Source: Streptomyces sp. NRRL F-5122 | GTDB lineage: Bacteria; Actinomycetota; Actinomycetes; Streptomycetales; Streptomycetaceae | Length of the DNA stretch: 64,000 nt | NCBI RefSeq assembly: GCF_001507435.1 | Contig: NZ_LMWH01000037.1 | Span: 237,416-301,415 of the forward strand | Direction of reading: 5' to 3' | Shown: piece after piece, positions 35,951 through 44,440 of the stretch | Numbering within the stretch: position 1 is the stretch's first letter | Layout: every line of letters starts with the position of its first letter | The notes under the pieces: model-generated | Databases searched by the model: none | What the model saw: only the letters and a program-made list of their open reading frames with translations | What the model was told of the DNA's origin: nothing | Translations under genes and position numbers: made by a program

Positions 35951-36412
35951 CTACGGAACGACCGTGACCGGCCAGCGCCCCGCCTTGACCAGCCGGATCG
36001 CCACCGAACCGATGATGCGGTGGCCGGCCTGCTCGGAGGCGCCCACCACCACCGCGTCCGCCTTCAGCTCGTCGGCCGCCTTGACCAGCCCGTTGTAGGG
36101 GTCGCCGCGGAAGGTGTGGAACTCCCAGCGCACCTCGAATATCCCTCTGACGCGCTCGGTGGCCTCGCGGATGTACTTGACCAGGTCCTCCGCGATCGCG
36201 TCGGTGGTGTCGGCCACCGGGACCCCGAGCGCCGCCCCCGCCGCCATCACAGGCTGCACGTAGACGACGGCCAGCAGTGCACGCTGCCGACGGGCGAGAC
36301 CGCCGGCGTAGGCGGCCGCCCGGAGCGAGGAATCGGAGCCGTCGACGCCGACGACGATGACTTTGGGCCCATCCGTTCCTCGCTCGAACTGATGCGAGTG
36401 CTGTTCCGTCAC
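35951..36412 (-). CDS. Universal stress protein
   Basis: 153 residues from GTG 36410-36412; an open frame continues upstream to 36541 without support. Rossmann-like UspA domain: VIVVGVDGSDSSLRAAAYAG at the N-terminus, GDPYNGLVKAADELKADAVVVGAS, and the ATP-loop like region GSVAIRLVKAGRWPVTVVP, where the usual G-2x-G-9x-G pattern is incomplete. A large loop lies between strands 2 and 4. Likely a stress-related regulator; partner unknown. Confidence 0.85.
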   Translation of the reverse strand: MTEQHSHQFERGTDGPKVIVVGVDGSDSSLRAAAYAGGLARRQRALLAVVYVQPVMAAGAALGVPVADTTDAIAEDLVKYIREATERVRGIFEVRWEFHTFRGDPYNGLVKAADELKADAVVVGASEQAGHRIIGSVAIRLVKAGRWPVTVVP

Positions 36413-36541
36413 GGCGGTGAGGCTATCGGAAACCGCAGGTCCGGGGCCCGTTCGGGCGCCGGGGAATTCCACGCGGGTCGGCGGGACACGGTGGCTTGCG
36501 CCGATCCGTCCCGGGCTGTCCGCCGTCCGCTCCGATCGCAC

Positions 36542-37201
36542 TCACCGCACTTCGACCATGCGGGCGAACACCACCACGTTCCCCGCGTAACCGTGCTCCT
36601 CGGAAAAACCTCCTCCGCAGGTGATGACGCGCAGTTCCGGGGCGCCCTTGTTCCCGTAGACGCGGCTGCCGGGGAAGTTCTTCTTGTCGAAGACCTCGTT
36701 GCCATAGACCTCGAACACGGCCGTCTTGCCGTCCAGGCGCCGTACCTCGACGCGGTCGCGCTGCTTCAGGGCGCCCAGTCCGTAGAACACCGCCGGGCCC
36801 ACGTCGTTGTCGACGTGGCCCACGATCACCGCCGTGCCCTTCTCACCGGGAGAGACCCCGCCGGTGAACCAGCCCGCGAGGTTCGTGTCCTCGGGCGGTG
36901 GCGCGCTCACCCAGCCGGAGGCGTCGAGGCCGACCGGTACGACGGGCGCGTCGACCTGGATCGCCGGGATACGGACACGGCTGACCACGGAGTACTGCAG
37001 CGCGGCGGGTGTACCGGCGTGGCTCAGGGCGCCGGTGGTGCCCGCGGCCGCCGCCGAGGCCGGCTGCGGCGGGCCCACGTCGACGTGACCGGAACCATTG
37101 CGGACGAGGGCGAGGCCCGTCAGCAGGGCCATCGCCATCATGCCCCACGGGGCCCGTTTCTTCTGCCGGTCCTCCGTCCCGGTCGACCCGGACGCAGACA
37201 T
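36542..37201 (-). CDS. Sortase (class E/F type)
   Basis: Membrane transpeptidase that anchors surface proteins or builds linkages at the wall. 219 residues from ATG 37199-37201 (AGAGGGGA site). N-terminal signal-anchor (APWGMMAMALLTGLALV), then the sortase barrel: IPAIQVDAPVVPVGLD, catalytic His in TAVIVGHVDN, catalytic Cys in LRVITCGGGF and a C-terminal VVVFARM with no further tail. The class is assigned from the short, single-domain architecture in an actinomycete. A Gly-rich surface protein with a C-terminal membrane helix is encoded just upstream, a probable partner. Confidence 0.88.
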   Translation of the reverse strand: MSASGSTGTEDRQKKRAPWGMMAMALLTGLALVRNGSGHVDVGPPQPASAAAAGTTGALSHAGTPAALQYSVVSRVRIPAIQVDAPVVPVGLDASGWVSAPPPEDTNLAGWFTGGVSPGEKGTAVIVGHVDNDVGPAVFYGLGALKQRDRVEVRRLDGKTAVFEVYGNEVFDKKNFPGSRVYGNKGAPELRVITCGGGFSEEHGYAGNVVVFARMVEVR

Positions 37202-37380
37202 TCGCCAATCCCCTCTCGACGCGGCCGTCACCACGTCGGTCACGATCAACAGCACGCCAAGCGCGCAGGAATGAGTGAGCGACGGGGAGGCGGCGAACGG
37301 GTGTCGGCCGTCGGGGGTGCGACGGCCGGGATCCTTCTGACGGATCGTGACCTGTGGTGTGTCTCCCGGGCGGGAACACC

Positions 37381-37413
37381 CTCGCCCCGGATCCGTTCGG
37401 GACCCGGGGCGAG
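37381..37413. terminator. Hairpin terminator after the Gly-rich gene
   Basis: CTCGCCCCGG (37381-37390) pairs perfectly with CCGGGGCGAG (37404-37413). It lies 13 bases beyond the stop of the Gly-rich surface protein and 180 bases before the sortase start, so the two genes probably have separate promoters. Confidence 0.65.
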
Positions 37414-37425
37414 GAGATCCGGCTT

Positions 37426-38217
37426 TCAGTCCCGGGGAGGGGTGCGCCGGCGTGCCATGTGCCAGGCCGTGCCGACCGTACCGATGATCAGGGCGGCGCC
37501 GAGGCCGACCTCCTTGAGATGGAACCCGCGGACGCTGCCGCCGACACCGGCCTGTACGCCGTGCTGCTCGTACCCGCCTCCGCCTTCACCCTTTCCATAA
37601 CCTCCGCCGCCGCCTCCACCGTTTCCATAACCTCCGCCGCCTCCACCGTTTCCATAACCTCCGCCGCCGATGCCTCCGCCGTATCCTCCGCCGCCGATGC
37701 CTCCGCCGTATCCTCCGCCGCCGATGCCTCCGCCGTACCCTCCGCCGCCGATGCCTCCGCCGCCGATGCCTCCGCCGTACCCTCCGCCGCCGATGCCTCC
37801 GCCCCCGTAGCCGCCTCCGCTGTCGGGCGCACCCCCGCTGCCGCTCTGCTTGGATCCCGCGGTCTCGCTGTGAGCGGCACCGATGGTGAGCTTGCGGTGG
37901 CCGTATTCATGACCGCACCGGAAGGCCACGTCGTAGGAGGTACCGGGGCGTGCGTTCCGGTCGATCACCGCCGTGGCCGAGGTCCCGCCCTTGGGGACGG
38001 TGACCGTCTGGAACACGCCGGAGGTGACCGTGGCCTCCTCCTTGCAGCCCTGTACGGGCAGCGAGAGCCGGCCGCCGGGAGCGACCGTCTCCGGCTGGAG
38101 GTTGTAGCCGAAGCCCGGGTTGCCGACGTCGTCGCCGGCGGCGGCCGAGGTGCATGCGGTGAGGGCGAGGGCGCCAAGGCCCAGCATTGCGGCCGAGAGT
38201 GCGCGTATCGCGGGCAT
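37426..38217 (-). CDS. Gly/Tyr-rich surface lipoprotein with C-terminal membrane helix
   Basis: 263 residues from ATG 38215-38217 with GGAGG upstream. Signal peptide with lipobox LTAC (about residue 22), a compact domain (NPGFGYNLQPETVAPGGRLS; VDRNARPGTSYDVAFRCGHE-like, with two Cys), then about 80 residues of GGGGYGGGI repeats and finally a hydrophobic helix (VGLGAALIIGTVGTAWHMA) with an Arg-rich tail RRRTPPRD. A hydrophobic helix plus positive tail resembles sortase substrates, but no LPXTG or LAXTG motif is visible. Neighbouring sortase gene on the same strand. Confidence 0.8.
   Translation of the reverse strand: MPAIRALSAAMLGLGALALTACTSAAAGDDVGNPGFGYNLQPETVAPGGRLSLPVQGCKEEATVTSGVFQTVTVPKGGTSATAVIDRNARPGTSYDVAFRCGHEYGHRKLTIGAAHSETAGSKQSGSGGAPDSGGGYGGGGIGGGGYGGGIGGGGIGGGGYGGGIGGGGYGGGIGGGGYGGGIGGGGYGNGGGGGGYGNGGGGGGGYGKGEGGGGYEQHGVQAGVGGSVRGFHLKEVGLGAALIIGTVGTAWHMARRRTPPRD
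37590..37830. repeat. 27-bp tandem repeats encoding GGGGYGGGI units
   Basis: Within the Gly-rich gene, 27-base units beginning ATGCCTCCGCCG occur at 37670, 37697, 37724 and 37766, with one 15-base short unit at 37751; related units with TTTCCATAACC lie to the left. The array is likely variable in length between strains by slippage. Confidence 0.85.
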
Positions 38218-38420
38218 GGAAGCCTCCAGGTCCCCGAGGAGCCTTGCTGCGGACGGATTCCGCTTGCGCCTGAAATGCACCTCGATGATCGAAACAGTAG
38301 GAAGGCCGCTTCGGGGGCGCGATCTCAGTCGTGCGAATGGGGCAAGTGCATGGGCCGCCCAGGGGACCCCGGCCGTGAAAGGGGGCGGGCCGGTGCGGCG
38401 GGAGGGAGCGCACGGGAGGT

Positions 38421-38457
38421 GGCAGGGGCGGGAGTCCTGTGACGGACCGCCCCTGCC
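38421..38457. terminator. Hairpin terminator downstream of the DUF4239 gene
   Basis: GGCAGGGGCGG and CCGCCCCTGCC form a perfect 11-bp stem with a 15-base loop, 27 bases past the stop of the DUF4239 gene (minus strand). The remaining 200 bases up to the Gly-rich gene probably hold that gene's promoter. Confidence 0.65.
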
Positions 38458-38483
38458 GCCGGTGCGCGGCGGCGCCGGTGCCG

Positions 38484-39248
38484 TCACCCGTGCGCGTGCG
38501 GGAACAGCGTCAGGAAGGGCTCCGCGGACGCCGCGATGCCCCGGCTGTAGGGCGTGTCGAAGTCCCAGATCAGGAAGAGGAGGAAGGCGATGAGTGCGGA
38601 GAACAGCCCGGCGAGGACCAACTCGCGTGGCGTACGCTGGATCTGGAGTGCGAACACCATGCCGATGGTGATCACCGCACCGCCGATCAGCCCGAACCAG
38701 ACCACCGTCGGCATGGTCGCACCCGTGGAGTCGGCCCGGGCAGCCCGTGCCGTGTCGGCCGCGGCCACCTGATCGAGGAGCGGCTGGTAGGACTGGGCCT
38801 GGAAGTCCGTCTTCGGCTGATAGTCGGTGACGTCCTGACGGATCCGCTGGAGCAGTTGGGCACCACGAGGGGTCACCTTGCCGTGATCCGTCATGGCCTT
38901 CCACTCGGCGGTCACGACATGGCCGACGTACGCGTCGATGTCGTCGCGGACGCGGTCGCGGACGTCGGGCGGATAGACCCGGACGCGCTCCGAGATCTCG
39001 TGCAGCGCCTGAGCCTCGGCCTGCACATGGTCCTGGGCGGCGCTGCGGGCCTCCCAGACACCGGCGATGGCGAGTCCCAGCACGATGGCGTACACCACGC
39101 CGATCCACATCGTCATGTACTCGATCACATCCGGTGTCTCGGACGGATCGTCGTCCTCGGCGGCGGTGCGATGCCGAAGCAGGGTCACCGCGACCACGAC
39201 GGCACAGGCGGCCGCCATCGCGAGGGCGAGAACAAGCCATTCCGACAA
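38484..39248 (-). CDS. DUF4239 family membrane protein
   Basis: 254 residues. Four membrane segments in a 2+2 arrangement: SEWLVLALAMAAACAVVVAV, TMWIGVVYAIVLGLAIAGV, then a charged alpha-helical middle part (HEISERVRVYPPDVRDRVRD), then VVWFGLIGGAVITIGMVFAL and LVLAGLFSALIAFLLFLIW. This pattern matches DUF4239 proteins, whose function is unknown although resemblance to bestrophin-type channels has been suggested. It is followed on the same strand by no obvious partner. Confidence 0.85.
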   Translation of the reverse strand: MSEWLVLALAMAAACAVVVAVTLLRHRTAAEDDDPSETPDVIEYMTMWIGVVYAIVLGLAIAGVWEARSAAQDHVQAEAQALHEISERVRVYPPDVRDRVRDDIDAYVGHVVTAEWKAMTDHGKVTPRGAQLLQRIRQDVTDYQPKTDFQAQSYQPLLDQVAAADTARAARADSTGATMPTVVWFGLIGGAVITIGMVFALQIQRTPRELVLAGLFSALIAFLLFLIWDFDTPYSRGIAASAEPFLTLFPHAHG

Positions 39249-39264
39249 GAAGTGCCTCCAGGGG

Positions 39265-39831
39265 TCAGCGCGGACGCAGCGCGGCCACGGCGAATACCGC
39301 GGGCGCGGCGATCAGCAGGGTGAACATCAGCGGTGAGGGAGCGTCGTGCGGAGGGCGCGGCCGGGACACCGAGTGGTACCGGGGGTAGTGCACGGGAGTC
39401 GCCGACGGGCGTGGGCTCGGCCGGTGCGAGGGGGGCGGGGCCACCGGTGGGGGGGGCGGCGGGGGCACCCGGACCGGTACCGGTCGTGGTGGCGGGGCCA
39501 CAGGGGGCGGTGGCGGAGGGGGCGATACGGGTCTCGGTGTCGGCCGTGGTTCGGGTGGCGGTGTGGGGGTCGGGGTCGCCGTCGGTGTGGGGCTCGGCGT
39601 CGGGGTCGGTGTCGGGGTCGGGGTGAAACACGGGGAAAGGGGCCAGTGGTCGCCGCCCGCGACCGCCACCGCGTCCGTGCCACCGGGGCCCGTCGAGGCG
39701 TAGGCGCACGCGTCGGCCGACGCCGCTCCGGCAGGGGCGCCCACAAGGATCCAGACCATCGCCACCAGGGCCAACGCCCGTGGAACGAAGGTGGATCGGG
39801 GCCGTTCGGGTCGATGCACGACCGAGATCAT
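39265..39831 (-). CDS. Secreted Pro-rich protein with C-terminal membrane anchor
   Basis: 188 residues. Signal peptide (RALALVAMVWILVGAPAGA), a short Cys-containing stretch (DACAYASTGPGG...LSPCF), then a TP-repeat and poly-Pro region of about 80 residues, and a C-terminal hydrophobic helix (LMFTLLIAAPAVFAVAAL) ending RPR. This is the design of a wall-spanning stalk. Lies 16 bases upstream of the DUF4239 gene, probably co-transcribed. No enzymatic domain. Confidence 0.65.
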   Translation of the reverse strand: MISVVHRPERPRSTFVPRALALVAMVWILVGAPAGAASADACAYASTGPGGTDAVAVAGGDHWPLSPCFTPTPTPTPTPSPTPTATPTPTPPPEPRPTPRPVSPPPPPPPVAPPPRPVPVRVPPPPPPPVAPPPSHRPSPRPSATPVHYPRYHSVSRPRPPHDAPSPLMFTLLIAAPAVFAVAALRPR

Positions 39832-40118
39832 CGGCGCGCGCGGGCCCCTCTACGCGCAGGCACCGACGAATTGCCCTGAAGGGGGGAGATCCACCATCCA
39901 GTGGTTTCGTCAACCATGTCCGTCGTGACCACGGTTGTGTACATGTGCGCGAGGGGGTCCGGGTGTGTCCGGGGCGGGTGACGGACGACGGGTCACAGGT
40001 TCCGGAAAGAAATCTGTGGACCGATTGAACACATCAGGCGGTCCCGTCCGTACCTAGGGCCAGACGCGGCGAGGAGCAGAGGAAGCCGCAACACCCAAGC
40101 GGATAGCGGGAGTTGAGA

Positions 40119-41054
40119 ATGAAGACATCCTGGCGGAGCGCCTCCCTCGTGGCGACAGCTGCGGCCGTGCTGGCGCTCACGACGGCGTGCGGTCAGGAGA
40201 ACGGCACCCAGTCGACGGGGAGCCAGAACGTGGGCGCGACCACGGCCGCAGGCGGCTACACGGACCCCGGAAACGGCTACGGTGCCGACTCCACCACGGC
40301 GCCGAGCGCCGCGGCCGCCGCGGGGCAGTCCGCGGGCCAACTGGCCGTCGCCGAGGACGCGAAGCTCGGCAAGATCGTCACGGACAGCGCCGGATTCACC
40401 CTTTACCGCTTCGACCAGGACACGGCCTCACCGCCGAAGTCCTCCTGTGACGGGGACTGCGCGACGACGTGGCCGCCGGTGCCCGCCGACGGCGCGTCGG
40501 TCGCTTCCGGCATCGACCGGTCCCTGCTCGGCGAGGTCACCCGTTCGGACGGCACCAAGCAGCTGACCGTCGCCGGTTGGCCGATGTACCGCTACGTCAA
40601 GGACACCAAGGCCGGTGACACCAACGGCCAGGGAGTGAAGGGCACCTGGTTCGCGACCGCGCCCACCGGCAAGAAGGCCGGCGCGGCACTGCCCGGCCTG
40701 TCCGTCCGCAACGACCCCAAGCTGGGCCAGATCGTCGTGGACAAGAACGGCATGACGGTCTACCGCTTCATGAAGGACAAGGCGTGGCCCAAGTCCGTGT
40801 CCAACTGCACGGGCGCCTGCATCGAGAAGTGGCCGGCCGTCGCGCCGGTCGCGGCCAACGACACCAAGGGCGTGCAGAAGAAGGGCCTGATGGGCTTCAC
40901 CCGCCCCGACGGCACCAAGCAGATGACCGTCAACTGCTGGCCGATCTACACCTTCTCCGGTGACACGGCACCCGGTGACACCAACGGCCAGGGCGTGGGC
41001 GGCACGTGGTACGCCGTCGCGCCCGACGGAAAGCCGGTCGGCGCGCCGAAGTAG
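40119..41054 (+). CDS. Lipoprotein with two secreted-repeat domains (COG4315)
   Basis: 311 residues from ATG 40119 (GGGAG upstream). Signal peptide with lipobox TTAC. After a Gly/Ser/Thr-rich linker come two copies of the same module at about 85-185 and 200-305: each has LGKIVTDSAGFTLYRFDQD / LGQIVVDKNGMTVYRFMKD, a CDGDCATTWPPV / CTGACIEKWPAV pair of Cys, DGTKQLTV.. GWPMYRY / DGTKQMTV.. CWPIYTF and GDTNGQGV..GTWF. Such modules are widespread in Streptomyces as extracellular lipoproteins of unknown function; redox or metal roles have been suggested. Followed by a strong terminator. Confidence 0.88.
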   Translation: MKTSWRSASLVATAAAVLALTTACGQENGTQSTGSQNVGATTAAGGYTDPGNGYGADSTTAPSAAAAAGQSAGQLAVAEDAKLGKIVTDSAGFTLYRFDQDTASPPKSSCDGDCATTWPPVPADGASVASGIDRSLLGEVTRSDGTKQLTVAGWPMYRYVKDTKAGDTNGQGVKGTWFATAPTGKKAGAALPGLSVRNDPKLGQIVVDKNGMTVYRFMKDKAWPKSVSNCTGACIEKWPAVAPVAANDTKGVQKKGLMGFTRPDGTKQMTVNCWPIYTFSGDTAPGDTNGQGVGGTWYAVAPDGKPVGAPK

Positions 41055-41171
41055 GGATCACCCCTCCCCAGGTTCGATCCATCACCCCGCCCGGTCGGTC
41101 GCACGACGCCGAAGGGAGTGGACACCCGGAGCGACAGAGTCGGCCGAACGGGACACCGGCGCGCAGGACCA

Positions 41172-41208
41172 GGCCCGCCCCCTCTCCACCGCACGGAGGG
41201 GGCGGGCC
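41172..41208. terminator. Strong hairpin terminator
   Basis: GGCCCGCCCCCTC and GAGGGGGCGGGCC form a perfect 13-bp stem with an 11-base loop about 120 bases downstream of the lipoprotein stop. The rest of the 362-base gap to the methyltransferase gene shows no gene. Confidence 0.7.
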
Positions 41209-41416
41209 GCTTCGGCATGTGCGGGGAAGGCCCGCGCCGGTGCGCGTGAGGGCTCGACGAGCGACCCCGTCCCACTGCGGCGGAGCACCGGAAACGGCGC
41301 GCTGACCGGGAACGGATGGTCAATTTCCGTTTTTACTCGCTCCGTTGGCGGACGATCAGTAGCCTCTGCTCGAACACCGGATCGGCGACACTGTCGTCTA
41401 CGCCTTGGAGAGCTGC

Positions 41417-42229
41417 ATGGAGCGTCCCGCCTGGGCCCCGCGGAGCATCGACATCTCCGTGCCGAGCGTGTCCCGCATGTACGACTTCTACCTGGGCGGC
41501 TCGCACAACTTCGAGGTCGACCGGGTGGCGGCGCGCAGGGCGATGGAGTTCATGCCGGGCCTCCCCAAGATCATGCAGGCGAACCGGGCGTTCATGCGCC
41601 GGGCGGTCCGCTACGCCGTCGAGGAGGGCATCACCCAGTTCCTCGACATCGGCTCGGGCATCCCGACCTTCGGCAACGTCCACGAAGTGGCGCAGCAGGC
41701 GCACCCCGGCGCCCGTGTCGTGTACGTCGACCACGACCCGGTGGCCGTCGCCCACAGCCAAGCCGTTCTCGAGGGGAACGACGACGCGGACGTCGTCGCG
41801 GCCGATCTCCGCAAGCCCGAAGGAATCCTGTCGAGCCCTCAAGTGGAGCGCCTGATCGACCGGAACCGGCCGGTCGCGCTCCTTCTGGTTGCCATACTGC
41901 ACTTCGTGGAGGACACGGACGACCCGTACAGTGCGGTGGCCGAACTGCGTGACGCGCTCGCGCCGGGCAGCCTGCTCGTCGTCACACACGCGTCGTACGA
42001 CGGGATCCCGTTGCCGCAGGAGCGGGCCGAGGGCACGGTCGACGTGTACAGGAACATCCGCAATCCGCTGATCATGCGCTCGCGCGACGAGATCGCGCGG
42101 TTCTTCGAGGGGTACGACATGGTGGAACCCGGGCTGGTGCCGATGCCGAAGTGGCGGCCCGACACGGCATCCGAGGACGAGGATCCGTATTCCTTCGCGG
42201 GGTTCGCCGGCGTGGGGCGCTCGGCGTGA
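41417..42229 (+). CDS. SAM-dependent methyltransferase (DUF574/Methyltransf_19 family)
   Basis: 270 residues from ATG 41417 with GGAGAG upstream. Actinobacterial family with N-terminal motif SVSRMYDFYLGGSHNFEVDR, SAM-binding motif I FLDIGSGIPTFGNVHEVAQ, motif II VVYVDHDPVAVAHSQ and ADLRKPEGIL. Substrate unknown; these genes are numerous in Streptomyces. Its stop overlaps the start of the c-di-GMP enzyme (GTGA), so the two are translationally coupled. Confidence 0.88.
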   Translation: MERPAWAPRSIDISVPSVSRMYDFYLGGSHNFEVDRVAARRAMEFMPGLPKIMQANRAFMRRAVRYAVEEGITQFLDIGSGIPTFGNVHEVAQQAHPGARVVYVDHDPVAVAHSQAVLEGNDDADVVAADLRKPEGILSSPQVERLIDRNRPVALLLVAILHFVEDTDDPYSAVAELRDALAPGSLLVVTHASYDGIPLPQERAEGTVDVYRNIRNPLIMRSRDEIARFFEGYDMVEPGLVPMPKWRPDTASEDEDPYSFAGFAGVGRSA

Positions 42230-44373
42230 CCGCCGAGCCGGGGGGACCGGAGGACAGACTGCGCAGGTTCGCGACGATCTGGAGCCGGGCGGTCTTCCCG
42301 GTCACCTCCACGTCGCTGACCCGACCCGATTTCGAGGAACTGCTGCTGCCGCTGGCCCACCGGCTGCGCGATGCGCTGCGGGCAAGGGCCTTCGACGCCG
42401 CCGCGGCCAAGGGGATCGGCGCCGCGCTGATCGAGGCGCACTGCACCGACCCGGAAGCGCTCAGCCGCACGCTGGACTGCGTCGACGCGTACCTGGTGCT
42501 CTACTGCGGTGATCCGGACGCCCCCGCCGAGGCGCAGGAGGCGCTGCGCACCCGGTGCTCGCGGTTGCAGCACGCGATGGCCGCCGGGTTCGCCGAGGCC
42601 CTGAGGGAACGGACGCTGGCCGAGCAGGAGACCATCTCGCAGGCCGCCCTCACCGCCCAGGGCGCCGTCGCGCACGCGCTGCACACCAGCGAGGCACGCT
42701 TCCGCGCGGTGTTCGAGGGCGCGGCGATAGGTATCTGTATCTCCGACCTCGACGGCAACGTCCTTCAGGTCAACGGCGCGTTGCTCCGTATGTTCGGCGG
42801 GTCCGAGAACCTGGTGCGCGGGCGCAACGTCGTGGAGTGGACCCACCCCGACGACGCCCCGCAGGTCTGGCGGCTGTACGACGAACTCGTCCGCGGCCAG
42901 CGGGAGCACTACCACGTCGAGAAGGCCTTCTATCGGCCCGACGGAACGGTGCTGTGGACCAATCTGACGGTCTCCCTGCTGCGGGACGCGGACGGGCGCC
43001 CGCAGTACCAGCTCGCGCTCATGGAGGACACCACCGAGCGGCGCCTGCTGAATCTGCGGCTGCGCTACGAGGCCACGCACGACGCCCTCACCGGACTGCC
43101 GAACCGCACCCTGTTCTTCGAGCGTCTGGAGAAGGCGCTCGCGGCGGGCGAGGGGCAGCGGTTCGGCCTGTGCTACCTGGACCTCGACGGCTTCAAGACC
43201 ATCAACGACAGCCTCGGGCATGCGGCGGGCGACCGGCTGCTGGTCGAGGTGGCCGACCGTCTGCAGTCCTGCGCCACCGCGCCCGGTGAGATGGTCGCCC
43301 GTCTGGGCGGCGACGAGTTCGTGGCGCTGACCACCGGGCCCGACACCGAGCGCAAGGTCGACGAGCTCGCGGGGCGGATCATGAACGCGCTGGTCACCCC
43401 GATCAGCGTCGACGGCCGGGAACTGACCGTGCGCGGCAGCATCGGCATCGTCGAGGGACCGGTGGGCGAGCGCGGTCCGGCGGAGGTGCTGCGCAGCGCC
43501 GACATCACCATGTACCGGGCCAAGTCCGCGGGCGGCAACCGCTTCGAGCTGGCAGACCCCGAGGCCGACGCCCGGGCCATCACCCGGCACGGGCTGACCA
43601 CCGCGCTGCCGACGGCTCTGGACCGCGGTGAGTTCTTCATCGAGTACCAGCCGTTGGTCCACCTCGGCGACGGCACCGTGCACGGTGCCGAGGCGCTGGT
43701 GCGCTGGCTGCATCCGCAGCACGGTGTGCTCGGCCCCGACCGGTTCATCCCGCTCGCCGAGCGCACCGGGCTGATCGTGCCGCTGGGGCGCTGGGTCCTC
43801 GAAGAGGCGGTGCGGCAGGCCCGTTCCTGGCAGGAGAGACACGACCGCTCGGGTCCGCTGCGCATCAACGTCAACCTGTCCCCGTGCCAGCTCACCCACC
43901 CCGGTCTTGTGGCCGACACCGTGGCCATCCTGGAGCAGGCGGGACTCGAACCGGACGCGCTCTGCCTGGAGGTGACGGAGTCGGCGCTCATCGGCGCGGA
44001 CGACAGCCTCCTCAAGCCGCTGCGGCGCCTGGCCGAGATGGGGGTGGACATCGCACTCGACGACTTCGGCACGGGCTACTCCAACCTCGCCAACCTGCGG
44101 CGGCTGCCGGTGCGGGTCCTGAAGCTCGACCGCTCCTTCACCCAGAGCATGCAGCAGTACCCGGCGGATCCCGTCGACCTCAAGATCGTCGAAGGGATCG
44201 TCTCCCTCGCGCACAGCCTTGACCTCGCGGTCACGGTCGAGGGCGTGGAGACCGGCGCCCAGGCCGAACAACTGCGCATCCTGGGCTGCGACACGGCGCA
44301 GGGGTGGTACTACGCCCGCCCCGGCCCACCGGAGCGCCTGCACGAACTGTCGCTGCTGGACGCGACGGGCTGA
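42226..44373 (+). CDS. PAS-GGDEF-EAL cyclic di-GMP turnover protein (RmdA-like)
   Basis: 715 residues, cytosolic. N-terminal helical region (1-150, FEELLLPLAHRLRDAL), PAS/PAC at about 155-275 (FRAVFEGAAIGICISDLDGNVLQVN), GGDEF at about 285-450 with an intact active site RLGGDEFV and the second-site region LDLDGFKTINDSLGH, then EAL at about 460-710 with AEALVRW, DDFGTGYSNLANLRRLPV and VEGVETGAQ. All key residues for both synthesis and hydrolysis look present. The architecture is that of S. coelicolor/S. venezuelae RmdA, a phosphodiesterase affecting development; assignment from memory. Confidence 0.9.
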   Translation: MTAEPGGPEDRLRRFATIWSRAVFPVTSTSLTRPDFEELLLPLAHRLRDALRARAFDAAAAKGIGAALIEAHCTDPEALSRTLDCVDAYLVLYCGDPDAPAEAQEALRTRCSRLQHAMAAGFAEALRERTLAEQETISQAALTAQGAVAHALHTSEARFRAVFEGAAIGICISDLDGNVLQVNGALLRMFGGSENLVRGRNVVEWTHPDDAPQVWRLYDELVRGQREHYHVEKAFYRPDGTVLWTNLTVSLLRDADGRPQYQLALMEDTTERRLLNLRLRYEATHDALTGLPNRTLFFERLEKALAAGEGQRFGLCYLDLDGFKTINDSLGHAAGDRLLVEVADRLQSCATAPGEMVARLGGDEFVALTTGPDTERKVDELAGRIMNALVTPISVDGRELTVRGSIGIVEGPVGERGPAEVLRSADITMYRAKSAGGNRFELADPEADARAITRHGLTTALPTALDRGEFFIEYQPLVHLGDGTVHGAEALVRWLHPQHGVLGPDRFIPLAERTGLIVPLGRWVLEEAVRQARSWQERHDRSGPLRINVNLSPCQLTHPGLVADTVAILEQAGLEPDALCLEVTESALIGADDSLLKPLRRLAEMGVDIALDDFGTGYSNLANLRRLPVRVLKLDRSFTQSMQQYPADPVDLKIVEGIVSLAHSLDLAVTVEGVETGAQAEQLRILGCDTAQGWYYARPGPPERLHELSLLDATG

Positions 44374-44440
44374 TCCCGGGTCGCCCGGAGACCCGCGGAA
44401 CGCCCCGACGGGCACGTTCGGGAAGCGCTCGTGCGCCCGC

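Noticed and set aside
34577..37600. 1007-codon open frame on the plus strand
   Set aside because: Antisense to APC permease, universal stress protein and sortase genes, which carry clear family motifs; composition rich in Arg, His and Asp.
37590..37830. Regular repeats that might suggest a CRISPR array
   Set aside because: Units are directly adjacent 27-base coding repeats in frame with a Gly-rich protein, without unique spacers.
37426..39240. 604-codon reading of the Gly-rich protein
   Set aside because: The upstream part is antisense or out of frame with the DUF4239 gene and contains a terminator; the lipoprotein signal with GGAGG site starts at 38217.
44380..44440. Short GC hairpin (CGGGTC/GACCCG) after the GGDEF-EAL gene
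   Set aside because: Only six pairs with no further support; too weak to call a terminator in this GC content.
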